From Cunninghamia lanceolata (lineage: Eukaryota > Streptophyta > Pinopsida > Cupressales > Cupressaceae), in contig BSBN01000187.1 of assembly GCA_027924645.1 (NCBI GenBank), positions 12,604,001 to 12,668,000 of the forward strand: DNA of 64,000 nt, in the 5' to 3' direction. Shown here in pieces: positions 11,751 through 22,630 of the stretch; within the stretch, counting starts at the first letter, position 1; the number at the start of each line of letters is the position of its first letter. The notes beneath the pieces are model-generated. The model worked only from the letters and a program-made list of their open reading frames with translations. It searched no databases and was not told the origin of the DNA. A program made the translations under genes and the position numbers.

Positions 11751-11985
11751 TCTATTCCATATCTAATCCATAGCTGTTCCATATCTGATCCATGTCTATT
11801 CCATATCGTGTCTTGTTTAATCCATATTTGTTCCATGTCGTGTCTTGTCTGATCCATATATGTTCCATGTCTAATCCATATCGTGTCTTATTTTACCCAT
11901 ATCTATTCCATATCATGTCTTATCTGATACATATTTGTTCCATATTGTGTCTCATCTGATCCATATCCTAGGTCCATCAAAGTCA
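11750..11985. repeat. Minisatellite-like repeats of CCATATC / TGATCCATAT words
   Basis: Irregular repetition of CCATATCTGATCCATGTC-like and CCATATCGTGTCTT-like units of roughly 15-30 bp across about 230 bp, all degenerate. Confidence 0.65.
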
Positions 11986-11991
11986 ATCCAT

Positions 11992-12211
11992 GAACTACGT
12001 TGCCTCTGCATTGTCACGTAGGCAAGGCCATTTCTCAAATGCACCCCCAAGGCTCCATTGTCCCATCCATCCCATATCTAGTCCTTCTATCTATCTGAGT
12101 CCACACCACTTTCTATTGCTTAGGTCTTAGGTCCACTAGGGTTTACCCCGAACTACGTTGCCTCTGCGTTGTCACATAGGCAGAGCCATTTAGCAATGCA
12201 CCCCCGAGGCA
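11992..12211. repeat. Pair of about 62-bp direct repeats
   Basis: GAACTACGTTGCCTCTGC begins at 11992 and 12150. Each copy continues through GTTGTCACRTAGGCA to GCACCCCCRAGGC. The copies are about 158 bp apart with around 8 differences. Confidence 0.75.
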
Positions 12212-12653
12212 CTAGGTCAGTCCCTTAGGGTCCATCTCTCCAATAAAGATTGTGGAATCTTCTCACCAGGCAGGCAAGCGCAAGTAAAACCCGTTTTCAA
12301 GTAGAACTCCTGACGTGGGACATTAACCTATCCAAAGCAAAGCAAACAAGCTCCTAAGACCTAAATGATTTTACTCAAATTATGGCAAGAAACAAACACA
12401 TCTAAATGTAAGAATGTTTTGTGTTGGTTAGGTTAACTTATAGAGTCTTGATTTTATGCTATCATGTCTTTCTATGTTACTTGAGGATGCCAAAATCTAG
12501 AGATGCTACGATGGGGGCATGATTATTTTCTTTGTTTGTTGTTTGTGGATTAAACTTTAGTAATGTGAAGCCTTGTCTAACGACATAATCGACAAAAGAT
12601 CATCAAGGACATCAAAGGTCTAATATGAACGGGGGCAATCCTTATTTATTGAT

Positions 12654-12787
12654 TACGTAAGAAATACTCAGGTCATCTCGGTTTAATTATACCTCGATGC
12701 TTGTATTAACTTGCTAAATCAAAATCCATGTAAGTAATGCTCAGGTCATCTTGGTTCAATTATACCTAGATGCTTGTATTGACTTAC
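12654..12787. repeat. Pair of about 57-bp direct repeats
   Basis: Both copies (about 12654-12712 and 12731-12787) contain CTCAGGTCATCT, then TTATACCT and GATGCTTGTATT. They differ at a few positions and are separated by about 20 bp. Confidence 0.75.
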
Positions 12788-13498
12788 AACATTTTAGAAA
12801 AAGTACCCAAAAAAAATTGCCAAATGATGAAATAAGCACTTCAAAATACTTGCACCATTAAGATGTCAAAATCAAAGCATCCATCATGCATCCATTTATA
12901 CATCCATACATCCATACCCCATGCAATAAAAGATCCAAACAATGCAAAGTAACAATACAAAGTCAAAGCTTGTGAGTTCTTTTGTCATGTCATTCTTCTA
13001 TCGATCAAAATTCTATCTATCGTTGTGCTCCATTCTTCTCAATCTAGCCAATATGAGCAATGATCCCCATGCAAGTCTATCCTTTATCCATACCAATCGA
13101 GTCAAGTCAATCTTGTCGAATGATCCAATCACAATCAGTGGTCTTGATCCTTGTCTAGTTGTAAACCAACTCAATCAATTATAATCAATCAATTGTCTTA
13201 TACAGGATGTAACATTGTCGAAATCAGACCAACACACGTGTCTTACATGACATGCTTCATTTCCTGAAACTAGACATTATCCTTCGTGTTGCTCTAGGGA
13301 TCTATCGTTCCTTGCCATGACAACACGGTCATATATCGTTATCAATATATCGTTGGTTTACCGCTTGACAAGGGCAATACCTTGCTTGTTCTTGTATCAT
13401 TTGTGCATACTTGCTTACTTTCTTGTGTGTGTTATCATTCTATCTTGCATAGCATATCATTCAGCTCTTTCTTCATCCTTCTTCTTTGTGAGATTGTC
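12788..13498 (+). other. Element I, probable 3' LTR, part before element B
   Basis: No gene. It follows the ATGGGGGCA purine tract (about 12505) and contains CATCCAT micro-repeats near 12870-12920. It continues after element B at 32094. The exact LTR start is not resolved, because the matching 5' LTR lies outside the window. Confidence 0.35.
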
Positions 13499-13503
13499 CG
13501 TCT
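13499..13503. repeat. Target-site duplication of element B, left copy
   Basis: CGTCT directly before the TGTTGG terminus; the identical CGTCT follows the right LTR at 32089-32093. Confidence 0.9.
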
Positions 13504-13740
13504 TGTTGGTGCCTGCATGAGCAGTCAGTTTTCAAGCAAATATCCATGCAGGCACCTTCCCAAAAAATCTAAAAGTTCTAAGTCTTTGGACCTCCTCAAC
13601 ATGTTTCAACATCAGCATCATATTTCTAGAGGAGGAGGTCGTCATCATCATGTTTCCGGTCATCACCCTATTGTTGCTTGTGAGGGTCATCATCATATTC
13701 TGCCAGCCTAATCTTTCACCTGGGGTGATATTTTAATATC

Positions 13741-13764
13741 GGGTGATCTTAGTTAAGATCACCC
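13741..13764. promoter_or_regulatory. Perfect 11-bp inverted repeat in LTR B
   Basis: The arms are GGGTGATCTTA and TAAGATCACCC, separated by GT. The same structure is kept in the right LTR at about 18545. It could be a protein-binding palindrome or simply a product of the repetitive word structure. Confidence 0.6.
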
Positions 13765-14504
13765 CGATATTGATGTTGCAAAGTCTCTAAGTATGACCTG
13801 ATGTTCATCGGGGTCATCATATTTGAACATCGGGTGATATTGGTTAAGATCATCCTGATGTTACTTTATCACTTCATGTTCTTTCATCGCCTGGTGCTAC
13901 TGACGTCATTATTTTATCGGGCTGATATTTGCCCGTCTGCATCATTTTTTCCCATAGGAGGTGGTCAGCATCATCACGATATTCTATCGACTGGATATTT
14001 CATCAGGATCATCATGTTTCTGTTATCGGGTGATATTCGGATATCATCTCGATCTTGTAGTGAAGCTACAGTGCAGCGTGATATTTGTGCATGAGGGTGA
14101 TATTTCAAATTATTCGATTATCTTCTGAATATCATCCTCATGCCAATATGACGATGACATAATCCGGATGTGAGGAAGTGTGTGGTATGCAGATATGATG
14201 ATGACGTTATCAGGATTTTTGTGGACATGTAGGATTTTCATCGGCTAGACATTTGGTATCAGCTAAGTAGGAGGATCTTCCTCCGATGCATCTAGTTGTG
14301 CCGATGAGGGTGAAATATCAGGGTGATATTTCACATGAAGGCAAGGTTGGTCATCAGGGTGATTATCATGCAAATGATGATGCTGACGTCAGGGTGATAT
14401 TTCGAGCAACAAGATATCATGCTACTGGAGGATGATGATGATGAGGCTTATACTAGGTGCCGTTGGGAGCAAAAGCACCGACATCATGTATGCTCGCAAC
14501 CTAG

Positions 14505-14512
14505 TATATAAG
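14505..14512 (+). promoter_or_regulatory. TATA-like box 1 of LTR B
   Basis: TATATAAG within CCTAGTATATAAGGTGATGAGG-like context. The homologous block in LTR C reads CTAGTTTATAAAGTGATGAA (about 21561), and both are followed by GGTGCATGTGGGATAAT. Conservation between two element families supports a core promoter. Confidence 0.5.
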
Positions 14513-14868
14513 GTGATGAGGAGGTTGCCGCGGGGTGCATGTGGGATAATTTGATCCTACATATTTTCAAATATCATGATGATGTATCTTGGCGGGAAAG
14601 TTTTAAGAGTGCACAGTATGATGCTTTTCCCAAGGCCACGAGTTGGTGCACCATTAATGGCGGACATGACAGGGTATGGGCGACGGCATGAATGGTCAAA
14701 CCGCCCAATTGAAGATGTGGATTCCCAGGCGGCACACGGCTCGAGGCCACTTCCTGTCTCCTCCTCCCCCTGCTGCATTGAATGTTTGAGCACCATTTCT
14801 CAAGACGTGTTGTATCTAGCAGGTATTTTGAAGTGCCATTGTACTGAATGATGGGTACACCTTCCTGC

Positions 14869-14876
14869 TATATAAT
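14869..14876 (+). promoter_or_regulatory. TATA-like box 2 of LTR B
   Basis: TATATAAT at 14869. Its equivalent in LTR C is TATATAAG at 22065 (and 31012 in the right copy). Either box could define the R/U5 start. Confidence 0.45.
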
Positions 14877-15817
14877 GTAGACTGTGTTACTCATTCAAGG
14901 TTGTTGAAAGCTAGACATATATGGCTCTATAATAAGATACAACTAGTTTTGGTTGCTCTGTGTAGGAGGTCTTATGAGTTTATGTATCTCTTGTTGTATG
15001 CCTCATGCATGAATCTACTGATTTCATGATTGGTTTTATATGAGTAATGCTATATTTGCATGTGTTTTGTTAATTCTGTCTCCACTATTGCATGTGTCCT
15101 TCTGAATCTAGATATCTAAGGGGTGTCTGGTATTCTAGAATATAGAGTTCCTATATTGAATGCTTGATCTTTCAACTTTTGCTCAAGGGGTAGAGTAAAC
15201 TATTTTCAGATTAAGTGTTGGGAAGGATATACTGTAGTAGGGATGCCATAAGTAGAGATAACTTAACACTCTGTTTTGGGAAGTATCTGTAAGGCAGATA
15301 TCACAACATCCCCTTGAAATCTAGTTTTAGTGCGTTCATGCTGATCATTCACAGGTGTATGTCTACTGACTCCAAGCCCTGAATAGGCACCAATCTAGCT
15401 CTATGTTGAGGTTATACACCAGGTCCAGGTTTGCATCCAAACATCAAATCAAACTTATACTTCCAAAACAACCATTAGGACTGTAGAAGTAGTTTAGGAC
15501 TAAGATCCTCTGATTCACAACTGAACATAAGCCCAAAGCTAGCCCCTTTGCACTTATCTCATAGTTTTGGTCTTCACACAGGAGGATTTATCTACTTTGT
15601 GTCAACATCCCAAGCCAACCCACAAGCATATTCTCATGGGTGTTGAATAGGGAATACCCCCCTAGGTTTTGCAGAGCCTGAAGAAGAAGAGGAGATAAAA
15701 ATAGAGTCTATCTCCTACACTGTTGGCCCCTGGCCCAGAGGTCCTGTTGATCACTGATGGCTACCTTGTAGGGAAATCTGGGAATGAGCATCCTGTCAGG
15801 GAAAAAACCAACAGATT

Positions 15818-15835
15818 TGGTGACTTTGCTAGGGA
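15818..15835 (+). other. Primer-binding site of element B
   Basis: TGGTGACTTTGCTAGGGA starts 4 nt after the LTR end. A second, better-kept copy, TGGTGACTCTACTGGGGA, is at 15893. The same PBS type is seen in element F (TGGTGACTCTATTGGGGA). Confidence 0.7.
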
Positions 15836-16110
15836 GAATTAGAAAAGAAAAAAGAAAAGTACCTATGTGCCCATCCGAGTCACCAACAGATTTGGTGACT
15901 CTACTGGGGAGATCAATTCATATCCATGAAAGTTTGAGTTTAAGAGATTAAAAAATCAGACTTGGAGGTGCTTTGTTGTAGCAAAGGAAAAAGAAGAATT
16001 GTGACTCTACTGTTGGGAGACCCAAAAAGAAAGAAATCAAGTTTTAGCTTCAACCTGTTTGAAGCTCATTCTTCTGCCAAGGAGGTGGCGACTCTATTGA
16101 ATGAACCTAT
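15818..16110 (+). repeat. Reiterated PBS-like segment
   Basis: GTGACTCTACTG-like words recur at 15821, 15896, about 16000 (GTGACTCTACTGTTGGGAGA) and about 16087 (GGCGACTCTATTGAATGA). The first two also share the preceding ACCAACAGATT, that is, the LTR end. This suggests that the LTR/PBS junction was duplicated by priming or template switching. Confidence 0.6.
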
Positions 16111-16367
16111 CAGCAGCTGCAACATATCCAGGTATTTGTACAAGTTTTTGAAAAGTTCCCTATTTGGTGAAATAGCACTGGTTAAAAGGGAAACATTGGT
16201 GAAAGCAGAGCTTGCATGCTTTTGTTAGAACCTACTTTGTATTTCAAAAGGGCATGCAATATTGTTCAAAAGACTCATATAGAGGACTTTAGGCAGGTTG
16301 AAATAGCGGTTTGTATCTTAAGGGCCTAAGGTCACATTGTGATTGAAAATCTGAGTAGAGAGGAGGG

Positions 16368-18164
16368 TTGCAAAAGCATAAAAAGATGTATTGTCAGCCC
16401 ATGCACCCTTGTGAGGTGTCAAATGCAATAATGTATAGTGGTCAGTCCCAACCATGTAATAGAAAAAGTTTCAGCATTGACAGATATAAGCCCATAAATT
16501 TTAGTGGCATTTGTGGTTATCCAAATGCTCTTCCACCTAAAATCAGAAGGTATTTGCCTAAATTCAGTGGTATAAAGGATGAATCAGCTGAGGGACACTT
16601 GCAACAGTTTAGAAATGTGATGGATGACTTTGAGATTGACTATGAGGATGTAGTCATGAGGCTATTTGTTCAATCTCTAGATAAAGATGCAAGGGATTGG
16701 TTCTCCTACCTTCCAGCTAACTCTGTCAGCTCTTGGCAAGAATTTAAATCTACATTTCTAGTACAATATGGTGAAAGAATTTCTGAATATGCAGTCATTA
16801 GTGACTTTATGTACATCCATATTGAAGAAGATAAGTTGATCCCAGCCTTCAACCTCAGATTTATGACGGCATTAAATAGAATACTAGAATGTATGAGACC
16901 TAATGATGCATTGTGCCTAGTTGTCTATTTGGGAGCATTTGATAAGAAAATGAGTTATAGATTGAGAGATAAGGAGCCTACCACATTACATCAGGCACCT
17001 CAGTTTGCAATAGATATTGAAAACAATTGGAGGTATGGAATACAAAAGGGTTATTTTTCTAAAAAATTTTGTTGTCCTGCAGCCCCCAATGTTAATGATA
17101 GATTTAATTCAGGTGTTGATAATGAATGTCAAGGCACTCACACCCCTGCTGTCTCAATTTTTACATCATTCCAAGTTGATGATGTTTCTATTATAGAGGA
17201 GGATGTCTTGATTTGCCCAACAAATGAAGTTGAAAATAATGATTTTTCAAGTAATATTTGCATGCCAGTCCTGAACAAGGAACCTTCATGTTTAAATGAT
17301 CTAGTTGTGCAAAGTTATGATCATATGGATCAACAGTCAATATCAGTTTCATTAGGAAGTGTTAGAGGGCTAGAAAGTGATATAGATAGTTCAACTTCAG
17401 AGTGCATTGAAACAAAAGAAATTTTATATGTGGGGCAATTAGATGATAGAAATGATATCCATGACCAGTTCATGGATCAGGTTTGTTCTTCTTATGACTC
17501 TGGATTTGACAATAATGAAAAAGAAATGGATAATCATGAAGAAGAAATAGAGACCTTTGTAATGAGCATGAATCCCCTCTATGATGAGCCTCTAGATGCA
17601 GGTGATGTTGTGAGTCATGACCTTCATTGGTGCAGGATTAACCCTTTGTTTGAAGATGATGATACCGATGTGCAAACTGTGGATGATGGATGTTCATCAT
17701 CAGTTGGTTTAGACATATGCAATTATGGATGTGCAGATCAGGTTTTGTTACCATTATCCATAAATGATATAGATGATGATGAGGGTCTCATTTATTTTGA
17801 ATGTCTTCAACTTTTGGATCAGCTGGATGAGTGCTTGATGATGTGCAACAGCCAAGTAGATGATGAGGATTGCCAAGAGCAACATGATGCACTGTCTGAG
17901 GGATATAACATACATGTGTTACCTAATGTTGAAGAATATTGTGTGTATGGTTATATGTCTAATTTTGAAATCCAAAATGATAGAGGTGAAAATGATAGTG
18001 GCAAGTTTTCAAAAGTGGTGGAATATCTATTTGAGCAGATGACATTATGGGCAGATTATGCCAATCTTTTCAGTTGGGATTGGAATCTTCCAGTTTGGAA
18101 TCAGGCATTTGACAAGAGAAAATTATGGTTCTTCCTTTTTGGCTGCCCTGGGCCGCCAAAATAA
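16368..18164 (+). CDS. gag: Element B Gag polyprotein, intact 598 aa
   Basis: The frame is uninterrupted for 598 codons. Residues about 65-235 form a Retrotrans_gag-type domain: YLPKFSG at the start, then a GHLQQFRNVMDDF helix, ARDWFSYLPANSVSSWQEF (the conserved WF...LP..S..SW..F signature), FNLRFMTAL and MSYRLRD. The C-terminal 350 residues are strongly acidic, with a NPLYDEP...NPLFEDDD motif. No CCHC knuckle is seen. The listed start is not a canonical ATG choice I can defend strongly; the first internal Met is 6 codons later. Gag would form the particle that packages the RNA. A close homologue, fragmented on the minus strand, lies in element F (44676-50456). Confidence 0.85.
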   Translation: MQKHKKMYCQPMHPCEVSNAIMYSGQSQPCNRKSFSIDRYKPINFSGICGYPNALPPKIRRYLPKFSGIKDESAEGHLQQFRNVMDDFEIDYEDVVMRLFVQSLDKDARDWFSYLPANSVSSWQEFKSTFLVQYGERISEYAVISDFMYIHIEEDKLIPAFNLRFMTALNRILECMRPNDALCLVVYLGAFDKKMSYRLRDKEPTTLHQAPQFAIDIENNWRYGIQKGYFSKKFCCPAAPNVNDRFNSGVDNECQGTHTPAVSIFTSFQVDDVSIIEEDVLICPTNEVENNDFSSNICMPVLNKEPSCLNDLVVQSYDHMDQQSISVSLGSVRGLESDIDSSTSECIETKEILYVGQLDDRNDIHDQFMDQVCSSYDSGFDNNEKEMDNHEEEIETFVMSMNPLYDEPLDAGDVVSHDLHWCRINPLFEDDDTDVQTVDDGCSSSVGLDICNYGCADQVLLPLSINDIDDDEGLIYFECLQLLDQLDECLMMCNSQVDDEDCQEQHDALSEGYNIHVLPNVEEYCVYGYMSNFEIQNDRGENDSGKFSKVVEYLFEQMTLWADYANLFSWDWNLPVWNQAFDKRKLWFFLFGCPGPPK

Positions 18165-18307
18165 TGTTTAAAAATAATGTGTTTGATGATGTAGATCAAT
18201 ATATCTTCATGACTCTATTGCCCAATGGATAGGGGACTGGTCTGCATCCTAGAGATCTGTGGTTCTCGCCATGCCTACAAGAGGCATGCGTCCCCAGACA
18301 GAGCCAC
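18165..18307 (+). other. Element B 3' untranslated interior
   Basis: 143 bp between the Gag stop and the right LTR. It ends AGAGCCAC directly before TGTTAG. Element F ends the same way (GAGCCAC on its minus strand), so this may serve as the plus-strand primer region although it is not a pure polypurine tract. Confidence 0.45.
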
Positions 18308-20088
18308 TGTTAGTGCCTACATGAGCAGTCAGTTTTCAAGCAAATATCCATGTAGGCACCTTCCCAAAAAATCCAAAGGTTCTAAGTCTTTGGACCTCCT
18401 TAGTATGTTTTAGCATCAGCATCATATTTCTAGAGGAGGAGGTCGTCGTCATCATGTTTCCAGTCATCACCCTATTGTTGCTTGTGAGGGTCATCATCAT
18501 ATTCTGCCAGCCTGATCTTTCACCCAGGGTGATATTTTAATATCGGGTGATCTTAGTTAAGATCACCCCAATATTGGTGTTGCAAAGTTTCTAAGTATGA
18601 CCCAATGTTCATCGGGGTCATCATGTTTGAACATCGGGTGATCTTGGTTAAGATCATCCTGATGTTACTTTATCACTTCATGTTCTTTCATCGCCCAGTA
18701 CTACTGACGTCATTATTTTATCGGGGCGATATTTGCCCGTCTGCATCATTTTTTCCCTTAGGAGGTGGTCAGCATCATCATGATATTCTATCGACTGGAT
18801 ATTTCATCAAGATCATCATGTTTCTGTTATCGGGTGATATTCGGATATCACCTTGATCTTTTAGTGAAGCTACAGTGCAGCATGATATTTGTGCATGAGG
18901 GTGATATTTCAAATTATCTGGTTATCTTCTGAATATCATCCTCATGCCAATATGATGATGACATCATCCAGATGTGAGGAAGTGTGTGGTATGCAGATAT
19001 GACGATGACATCATCAGGATTTTTGTGGACATGCAGGATTTTCATCAGCCAGACATTTGGTATCGGCTAAGCAGGAGGATCTTCCTCTGATGCATCTGGT
19101 TGTGCCAATGAGGGTGAAATATCAGGGTGATATTTCACATGAAGGCAAGATTGGTCATCAAGGCGATTATCATGCAGATGATGATGCTGACGTCAGGGTG
19201 ATATTTCGAGCAACAAGATATCATGCTGCTAGAGGATGATGATGATGAGGTTTATACTAGGTGCCGTTGGGAGCAAAAGCACTGACATCATGTATGCTCA
19301 TGACCTAGTATATAAGGTGATGAGGAGGTTGCCGTGGGGTGCATGTGGGATAATTTGATCCTGCATATTTTCAAATATCATGATGATGTATCTTGGCAGG
19401 AAAGTTTTAAGAGTGCGCAGTATGATGCTTTTCCCAAGGCCACGAGTTGGTGCGCCATTAATGGCGGACATGAGAGGGTATGGGCGATGGCGTGAATGGT
19501 CAAACCACCCAATTGAAGATGTGGATTCCTAGGCAGCGCACGACTCAAGGCCACTTCCTGTCTCCTCCTCCCCCTACTGCATTGAATGTTTGAGTGCCAT
19601 TTCTCAAGACGCGTTGTATCTGGCAGGTATTTTGAAGCACCATTGTACTGAATGATCGGTACACCTTCCTGCTATATAATGCAGACTGTTACTCATTCAA
19701 GGTTGTTGAAAACTAGACATATATGGCTCTGTAATAAGATACAACTAGTTCTGGTTGCTCTGTACAGGAGGTCTTGTGAGTTTATGTATCTCTTGTTGTA
19801 TGCCTCATGCATGAATCTACTGATTTCATGATTAGTTTTATATGAGTAATGCTGTATTTGCATGTGTTTTGTTAATTCTATCTCTAGTATTGCATGTGTC
19901 CTTCTTCTGAATCTAGATATCTAAGGGGAGTCTGGTATTCTAGAATATAGAGTTCCTGTATTGAATGCTTGATCTTTCAACTTCTGCTCAAGGGGTAGAT
20001 TAAACTATTTTCAGATTAAGTGTTGGGAAGGATATACTGCAGTAGGGATGCCATAAGTAGAGATAACTTAACAATCTATTTTGGGAAG
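18308..20088 (+). repeat. LTR of element B, right copy, part 1
   Basis: Collinear with 13504-15280 up to the word TTGGGAAG, where element C enters. It contains the same word repeats, inverted repeat and TATA boxes. It resumes at 31559. Confidence 0.93.
20084..20088. repeat. Target-site duplication of element C, left copy
   Basis: GGAAG, matched by GGAAG at 31554-31558; the uninterrupted site in the left LTR of B reads TTGGGAAGTATC. Confidence 0.92.
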
Positions 20089-20467
20089 TGTTGACCTATT
20101 TTTTTCCTCTAGCAGGAGTCAAAATAATTTAAGCAGGATGAGTCAGCATGCATATCCCCATGAAGGACATATTTGTGATCCTGAGGTCTTAACCCAATTT
20201 TAGAAATCTGAAGCTTGCCTGAAGAGGCTTCCCATGTGAAAGAGCTTGGAAAAATAGGTAGGTTTGTTTTTTACATCACCCTGAAATTCACTAGGATGAG
20301 GGAGTTATGGAGGGTCATCACATTTGAACATCGGGTCATATTTCATATATCGGGTCATTTTCATACATCGGGTGATATTTCTAAATATCACCCTACATTT
20401 AAAATGTCACCTGATATATGAAACATCATCATCCTTGCGGGATATCTCCCCATGGCCAATATGACGC

Positions 20468-21330
20468 TGACGTCATCATCCCTTTATGCTTCATGCTGAT
20501 ATATTTCCAACTATTCCCCCCAGCCGATAACATGACGATGACATCATGATAACCACAGTGATAAACCAAGTCATATGCTGCTGACGTCATCTAGATCCAT
20601 TCCAGGGGAAGATCATCTTTCTTGTGAAGGTCATCATATTTCTACCAACCTGATCTTTCACATCAGGATGATATTTTAACATCGGGTGATCCTAAGTTGA
20701 AGATCATCCGGATGTTGGTGCTACGAAGTTTCTAATTATGACCCGATCTTCCGAGGGGTCATCACATTTGAAGGTCATGATCTTAGTTGAAGATCATCCT
20801 GATCTTATGTTTCACTTCATGTTCGCTGGATTGGCCAACATGCTGCTGACGTCATTCCTATGTCAGGGTGATATCCGCTTGTTTCACAGCTTCATGCATA
20901 TTCCTGCCGGGGTGATATTTCCAAATATCAGTCATATTCCAAGATCACCCCGATCTTACGATAAAGCTACAGTGCAACCTGATATTTTGTGGGAGGATAT
21001 TTCTGAATATCATCCTGCCCCCAATATCATGATGATGTCTTCAAGGTCCAAAGGAGCTCATATTTTCTTAACATCAGTTAGCATTCGGGGATCATCCTGA
21101 TTTTTCAAACATGCTACTGACGTCATCAGGATGTTGGCAGATATTTCACATCAGGCTGATTTCCAAACATCAGGGTGATATTTCTGAATATTAGCTACCT
21201 TACAAATATCGCTCTTGCTTCCGAATATCACCCTACTCTAATGTGCTGATGACGTCACTCGGATATGAAGAGGTATATTGTATGAACATGATCAGGAGGA
21301 TCTTTCCTCCCCGACATCCTACTGACGTCA
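20468..21330. promoter_or_regulatory. Cluster of six perfect TGACGTCA palindromes in LTR C
   Basis: Sites at 20468, 20582, 20847, 21118, 21250 and 21323. The preceding base is usually C (CTGACGTCAT), unlike the GATGACGTCATC context in LTR A, so the clusters are similar in kind but not simply one copied block. Candidate binding sites for TGA-type bZIP factors. Confidence 0.55.
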
Positions 21331-22064
21331 TCCTAATTTTCAAACATTGGGGTGATATTTTATATCATGCTTCTTCCATCAAGAGGATATTTCGTGGGTC
21401 TTGAAGGTGGTGATGAGGCTCAGGGCTATTTCAAAATATCGGGGTAACATGCAATCAGCTCACTGATGTAAGGAGTCTTGCCGACGGGACATGATGACAA
21501 TGAGGTTTATGATGATGCTGTCAGGAGCAAAAAAACACTGACATTACATATGCTCACAGCCTAGTTTATAAAGTGATGAAGGCGTCTCCTTCGGGTGCAT
21601 GTGGGATAATCATGTCCTGTGGAAATTTGAAAATATCAGGATGACGACCTTTTGGCGGGAATTCTTCAGGAAGGTTCCCACTTCCATATCTGATCCGGAT
21701 CTTCATGTCAGTCAGGTGCACTATTTTGGTGACGACTTTCTTGAGTTGGTGAAGATATTTTTTGCATTAATGGCCTGACATATCCCGCCACTGCTTCATC
21801 TCCAGTCCTTTCTCCGCCGCCTGATTGTCGAGAACTGTCAGAGGTAGCTGCTCGCATTCAATGCTAAGTGATCCTCTACCATTTCTGAGGATCAGATCGA
21901 TGACGTAGCTGCTGGCATTGAAGAATCAGAAATATCTTCCATCTGCCCCTATTCTGGATTTCAATGCCATTACTCCTGTCGGCTGGGATGTTCTTCCCAA
22001 GGGATTTTTTGGATGCAGCTCCCTGAGCAGATCTTGTAACCGACCTAGGTTAGTTTTGAAATGC

Positions 22065-22072
22065 TATATAAG
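22065..22072 (+). promoter_or_regulatory. TATA-like box of LTR C
   Basis: TATATAAG in GCTATATAAGATGAAGC; kept in the right LTR at 31012 and, as TATATAAT, in element B at 14869. Confidence 0.5.
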
Positions 22073-22612
22073 ATGAAGCTTATGATGTAAGAAGGGTTGG
22101 AACTTTTTGGAGCATCTTGTTCTCCCTATTTCAAATAGAATTTCTACATGCTGTAACCTTGCCTTTCATTGGATATATGCAAGCTATCATGCCTTTTATT
22201 GATTTTTCTATCTCCGTGTGAATCTGCATATGGTTACCTGTGAATATCTCTTGTTCCTCTCAATCATCTTGTTGCTTACCTCTGTTAGGATCATCTATTC
22301 TATGCATATTTGCTTGTTGTATCTAGTTGTGCTATGCATGCTTCAGTTTTGCAAGGGTTCTTTAAATCTATCTGGTGCATCACCCTTTCATTTTTTAAGT
22401 GTTGTTGTTTTGTCTTTCATTTCAGCATATCTCTTCCCCCTTTTCCCCTCAAAATTTAGTAGTTTAGGTGATAACTAGACAAGGAAGCCGGCCTTCTCCG
22501 GAGGTTTGATCTCACTTAGCAAAGTCCCACACTTAGAGATCAATCCCATTGTGTCATTGGAATGCTTGGAGTCCCATCCAAGTAGGGTGCAATCTCATGT
22601 GACAACAGTTTC

Positions 22613-22630
22613 TGGCATGCCCAGTGGGAC
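22613..22630 (+). other. Primer-binding site of element C
   Basis: TGGCATGCCCAGTGGGAC starts 5 nt after the LTR end, resembling the TGGCGCGCCCGGTGGGAC type common in plant Ty3/gypsy elements with two probable deamination changes. Confidence 0.7.

Larger units (their letters stand above)
9093..13503 (+). mobile_element. Element I, middle fragment: old gypsy-like element
   Basis: Continuation of 1-483 after element A is removed; it is broken again at 13503 by element B. It holds two open gag-like frames (9195-9659, 9873-10529), then decayed Pro/Ser-rich sequence, an A-run at about 11178, minisatellite-like repeats and, near 12505, the purine tract ATGGGGGCA that may precede the 3' LTR. No RT or integrase is readable, so the element is either non-autonomous or deleted. 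Confidence 0.6.
13504..15813 (+). repeat. LTR of element B, left (5') copy
   Basis: Starts TGTTGGTGCC, ends ACCAACA. The first 1 kb repeats words such as GGGTGATATT, GATCATCCTGAT, ATCATCAT and TGACGTCA (perfect at 13901 and 14384). A perfect 11-bp inverted repeat is at 13741-13764. Two TATA-like boxes, at 14505 and 14869, are conserved at matching places in element C's LTR. Confidence 0.93.
20089..22607 (+). repeat. LTR of element C, left (5') copy
   Basis: Six perfect TGACGTCA palindromes (20468, 20582, 20847, 21118, 21250, 21323), many GGTGATATT and AAATATCACC words, and a near-perfect inverted repeat GGGTGATATTT / AAATATCACCC around 20365-20388. TATA-like boxes are at about 21566 and 22065. 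In the right copy several TGACGTCA sites have become TGACATCA, TGATGTCA or TAACGTCA, the changes expected from cytosine deamination. Confidence 0.93.

Noticed and set aside
10843..11852. ORFs of 60-120 codons in the C/T-rich part of element I
   Set aside because: Low-complexity Ser/Leu/Pro/Tyr composition, overlapping in several frames, no motif.
2145..21330. CRISPR-like arrays from regularly recurring ATCATCAT/TGACGTCA words
   Set aside because: Spacing is irregular, words are short, and the context is LTR DNA of a plant genome.
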